This document shows positions 60,189 through 64,000 of a stretch of DNA of 64,000 bases, one piece after another. The translations under genes and the position numbers were made by a program. Each line of letters opens with the position of its first letter. The stretch's first letter is position 1. Where the stretch lies: the NCBI GenBank assembly GCA_003254925.1, contig QANZ01045886.1, positions 28,427-92,426 on the forward strand, given 5' to 3'. The stretch comes from Chamaecrista fasciculata. Taxonomy: Eukaryota; Streptophyta; Magnoliopsida; Fabales; Fabaceae. The notes beneath the pieces are model-generated. The model ran no database searches. It saw only the letters and a list, made by a program, of their open reading frames with translations, and was not told the DNA's origin.

Positions 60189-60715
60189 GGTCAGAGGATC
60201 ATTTTGATCTTAAATGTATGTCCTAATGTTCATTTTGGTCAATTATGTTTCAAAATGTTCAAACTGGTCCTAAATATTAACAAAATGATTCATTTTGGTC
60301 CTAAATATTGGTAAAGTGTTTTATTTTGGTCTCAAATTATTGAATTTTGTCAGATTTCTCTCGTCTCTCATTTCAAGTTCAAAGGACTTGTCAAGAGAAA
60401 CTCGTAACTCTGAATTCGTTGCATTGAAATTTGATTTGAGAGAGATATGATCAACTTTGCTTGTTTGACCACGAAACTAGTTGTCTACTTTTAAGATTGA
60501 TTTGACCTCGTTTGCTGACGGCTCCAACTGATAGAGAAAGTACTCTTCGAGAACAATATGTAGCTCTAAACTCGTCAGGTTTAAACTTGAAACAAGCCAT
60601 ATTCAATAGTTTGGGACCAAAATGAAACATTTAGGACCACTTTGAACATTTTGAAACATAATGGACCAAAATGAACATTAGGGCATACATTTAGGACCAA
60701 AATGACCCTTTAACC
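60189..60715. mobile_element. Palindromic-core MULE-like element
   Basis: Ends GGTCAGAGGATCATTTTG and AAATGACCCTTTAACC are complementary. Repeated 'cattttggtc' units and the shared core (60340-60600) lie inside. A-runs on both sides hide any target duplication. It ends about 130 bp from the WAKL stop codon. Confidence 0.65.
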
Positions 60716-60845
60716 AAAAAAAAAAATTAGTCATGTTTCAACTAATTAAGACAAACAGTACATGAATTCCCCCGAATGTTGGAAACTCTACATTTGTTTT
60801 GTTTTTCTTTTTCCATCCAACAAAATTAACTAACCTAATCAACAA

Positions 60846-62979
60846 CTATGACAATAAGGTTGCATGAGAAACAAAGTTGTGACGGGGTTTAGAAACATTT
60901 CTAGGATGATCATCACTACCCTTATTAGTAACAACATTAATAAGGTACTCAATTTCATCAGCAACCTCCTTCATTGATGGCCTCTTCTGTCTCTGCTCCT
61001 CCAAGCAAGCCACAGCCAAAACCCCAAGTCCCTCCATAGTCTCCATCTCCATTTTTGTAGCTCCCTCCTTCATTCTGCCATCCACAATTTCCACAAACCT
61101 CCTTTCCTTTATCATCCTCTTCCCATACACCACTAGGTTCACATTCTCCTCCTCCCGGTTAAAATCTATCGCCTTTTTCGCCGTAAGAATCTCCAACAAA
61201 ACCACCCCAAAACTATACACATCACTCTTATCTGTGAGCTGGAAATTGAGGTAGTACTCAGGGTCTAAGTACCCTAAAGTCCCTTGAGCACTAGTGAATA
61301 TGTGACTTTTGTTGGCTTCAGTGATCTCAACAAGTCTTGAGAGGCCAAAGTCTGAGACTTTGGCATCAAAATTGGAGTCTAAGAGGATGTTGCTTGATTT
61401 TACATCTCGATGGTAAATAGGAGGGAGGGCTGAGGAGTGAAGGTAAGAGAGGGCTTGGGCTGTTTGATGAGCAATTTTGAGACGATGGAGCCAATTGAGA
61501 GGGTGGTCAAATTTATGTGTATGAAGATGATCAAAGAGTGTGCCATTGGGGATGTATTCGTAGATTAAGAGGTTGTTGTAGAGATCAATGCAACAGCCTA
61601 GGAGGCGAACAAGGTGGCGGTGGTTCACTTGGCAGAGGATGCGAACCTGAGTTTAATTAAGTGAAAAAAAATAAATAAATGATAGTTTGAAGTTGGGTCA
61701 AAATGCACTTTTTAGTTCTATATCTTTTGGTCAGGTCTCAATTTGGTCTCGTAACTTTTTTTTTGTTGCACTATTGGTCTCATCATTACAAAAATTTCAC
61801 CATTAGTCCCACAATGTGGAACATTTTGCAAAGATATGAGACAATTCTTCAACATGACTCAAAGATATAGAACCAAGGGACTAAATGGAGACCTGAGAAA
61901 AAGATATAGGACCAAAAGTATAACAAAAAAGTTATGAGATCAAATTGAGACCTGATCAAAAGATATGAGACCAAAAGTGCAACAAAAAAAGTTATGTGAC
62001 CAAATTGAGACTTGAGCAAAAGATATAGGACCAAAAGTGCAACAAAAAAAATTATGAGATCAAATTGAGACCTGAGCAAAAGTTATAGGATTAAAAGTAC
62101 ACCTTGACCTTTAAATTAAAAAAAAAATGCTAGTTAAGAAAACTGGATCAGATTAGAGTAGATGTTTGATATGGTCTATGAAAACCAGAAAATTGATTAT
62201 CTAAAGAACTAATTATGAAAACCAGAAAATTGATTATCTAAAGAACTAATTAAGAATTGTTTAAACCGATAAAAAAAATTAATGAAAATTGGTGATTTGA
62301 TGGTTGAATTGGTATATGAAATTCACTTCATTTTTTTCAAGTTTTAAGTTTTACTAATTAACAAGAACAAATTAACTCAAAATTTGAAGTTTGCAAACCT
62401 CATTGAGAACTTGGTCAGTGGCCTTGGCATTGCCAAGCCTAGCCCGCTTGATGGCGGTGGTGGTGCCGTCATCGAAGGTGGCTCGAAACACCTCTCCGAA
62501 GCCGCCGGAGCCGATAAGATTCTCTTGGGAGAAATTGTCTGTCGCCTTTTGAATCTCGCGGACAGTGAACATTCTAGAAGAGGACAATGCCGTGATACTG
62601 AGGCTGGGTTTCAAATTTGCAGTGATTATGATTTCTTCCTTTTGTTGCTGCTTCTGATTATTATTCCTCGATGGACTCTTTTGTATTGATGATGATGATG
62701 GTGATCTTCTCTTTGATTTCTCACGTTTCTTGTACACCAAGATACCAGCTAATACAACGCCACATATCGTTGCTACTGAGCATACAGCCGCCGCTGAAAC
62801 ACCAAAACAATTTTTGAATTTCGTCACAAGATATGTTGGATCAATATAATGATATAGTAGGGAAGAGTTAGAGGTTACTTAAAACGTACCAGCGAGAACC
62901 ATGGTCTTCTTCTTCTTATGCTTGCAATGTTTATCTTTTGATTCTTTTCCATGTTTTCCACAGTTTGCAATTATTGCAT
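60846..62979 (-). CDS. Wall-associated receptor kinase-like protein (5' part outside window)
   Basis: Three exons are visible on the minus strand: 62979-62890 (starts inside a codon), 62793-62399 and 61646-60846, with GT-AG introns in phase. They give an end of the extracellular part ([20 protein letters not shown]), a membrane span ([20 protein letters not shown]), a Ser/Gln-rich juxtamembrane stretch, and a complete Ser/Thr kinase domain. Kinase motifs: glycine loop [12 protein letters not shown] (Lys), αC Glu in [26 protein letters not shown], and [11 protein letters not shown]. All catalytic residues are present. This arrangement matches WAKL20-type kinases, which sense cell-wall or pathogen signals. 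The N-terminal galacturonan-binding exon must lie beyond 64000, because 62980-64000 shows only repeats. It could also be lost, leaving a truncated gene. Confidence 0.9.
61697..62112. mobile_element. MULE-type MITE in WAKL intron
   Basis: Ends GGGTCAAAATGCACTTTTTA and AAAAGTACACCTTGACC are complementary. Inner units 'aagatataggaccaaaagt' repeat about five times on the right arm. Flanks TTTGAAGTT/TTTAAATTA match at 6 of 9. It lies in the intron before the last kinase exon. Confidence 0.6.
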
Positions 62980-63434
62980 CTACATACAACACAAGGACCA
63001 ACTGAAAGTTAATTACTTTGGCTTATCGGACACCCTTTTTTCAATAAAATTTTGCCAGGAATTCATATATATATATAAACATAATTTTTCTAGTACACTA
63101 AGAATTTCATCTTAAGGTTGAAACCGTGATATAGTGTTATTTGTCATAAACTCATAATATAATTTGGCGATCTTTTAGTAGTCATCACTTGTTACTAAAA
63201 GCACGCATGTGATGACACAAGAAAACCTATCTCACTTAGACATAAAAATGTTCACCATACCCTTGTGTTAGACAACAAGTTGTACTAAATTTATGTACTT
63301 TTTTTAAAAATCAAAATGTCTCTCTAAGTTAGACAACAAAATTCAAAGTGAAAGTATATTTTTCAAAAACCAAGATGCCACTCTAACTTGTTCAAAGAAA
63401 ACGGATAAATAAATACTTTTAAATAAACTTTTTT
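62980..63434 (-). other. WAKL intron or upstream sequence
   Basis: AT-rich, no exon-like frame. If the gene is intact this is part of a long intron. Confidence 0.4.
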
Positions 63435-63892
63435 GGTCAAAAATCTATGTTGATCCCTAATATTTACCTAAAGTTCTATTTTGGTCCTTAATATTTTTTC
63501 GTTCCGTTTTAGTCCTTAATGTTTTCTAAAAGTTTTATCATTGGTCTCTAACTATTGAATATGATCATATCTCTCTCGTTTCAAACCCGAATGCGAGTAA
63601 ATCAAAGATACAAGTTAAATTTGATGAGTTCTTTTATTGTCTAATTTCGGATTCAATTTGATCTCGTTTACCGATGACTTCAACTATGCAAATAAAGAAT
63701 TCATCAAATTTGATTCGTAGCTCTGATTTAATCGCATTCGGGTTTCACATGAGAGAAATATGACCATATTCAATAATTAGGGACTAATGATGAAACTTAA
63801 GAAACATTAAAGACAAAAACGAAACAAAAAAAATATTAGGTACTAAAATGAAACTTTAAGTAAATATTAGGGACCAAAACAAGTTTTTGACC
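63435..63892. mobile_element. Palindromic-core MULE-like element
   Basis: Ends GGTCAAAAATCTATGTTG and AACAAGTTTTTGACC are complementary. The core (63535-63790) is itself palindromic: 'cgtttcaaacccgaatgcga' pairs with 'tcgcattcgggtttcacatg'. The right flank is occupied by the next element, so its TSD cannot be read. Confidence 0.65.
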
Positions 63893-64000
63893 TAGGAAGC
63901 ATGGACACTTCATTTTGAAGGCGTGTCGCCGTGTCAGACACGTGTCAGTGTCCGACACTCTTATGACACTGACACGACACATATCCATAAATTTTAGAAT
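63892..64000. mobile_element. 8-bp-TSD-family element, cut by window end
   Basis: It starts CTAGGAAGCATGGACAC followed by GTGTCGCC/GACACGTGTC repeats, the same terminus as at 2069-3315, in the opposite orientation relative to its interior. It continues past the window. It inserted at the extreme right end of the preceding element. Confidence 0.7.

Overview
The window is nuclear DNA from a eudicot plant. It is AT-rich, its genes are split by GT-AG introns, it carries a plant-type tRNA-Val, and much of it is plant transposon sequence. I cannot name the species. Gene models were built by eye from reading frames, splice sites and remembered family sequences; no search was run.

Layout. 1-5062 is a nested transposon region: a TRIM retroelement, two Mutator-like (MULE) elements, an 8-bp-TSD element and a large foldback. 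Then come tRNA-Val(CAC) (5063-5136), a seven-exon PRA1 family A gene on + (5428-8051), a possible 47-residue membrane micropeptide on + (11998-12141), and a three-exon mitochondrial glycoprotein (MAM33/p32) gene on - (13111-14988). 16475-37056 holds four tandem aldo-keto reductase genes of the AKR4C type, all on - with seven exons and the same intron positions. Copies 1 and 2 are very similar, copy 3 is close, and copy 4 is the most diverged. Between them lie broken AKR exon pieces, Ty1-copia remnants and MITEs. 37057-54492 is almost entirely repeats: MULE-type elements with 9-bp target duplications, a solo LTR inside another element, tandem Helitron 3' ends, and a PIF/Harbinger remnant with an intact Myb/SANT-like ORF1 beside a broken transposase. 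Also there is a 1.3-kb palindromic element whose centre is a 638-bp assembly gap. On the right are a CASP-like (CASPL5 type) gene on + (54493-58207) and the 3' part of a wall-associated-kinase-like receptor kinase on - (60846-62979, 5' end outside the window).

Function. The host genes are not a pathway. PRA1 acts in endomembrane trafficking, MAM33-like protein in the mitochondrial matrix, CASPL in the plasma membrane, and WAKL at the cell surface. The AKR cluster is a local gene family for NADPH-dependent reduction of reactive carbonyls. One member (copy 2) has Ser in place of the invariant Trp next to the catalytic His.

The most unusual content is the transposon landscape. Several families share TIRs that contain TTTTGGTCC or GGGTAAATT and are flanked by 9-bp duplications. 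One family carries a 163-bp GC-rich captured segment in two copies. Nested insertions can be dated relative to each other because uninterrupted paralogous copies lie in the same window.
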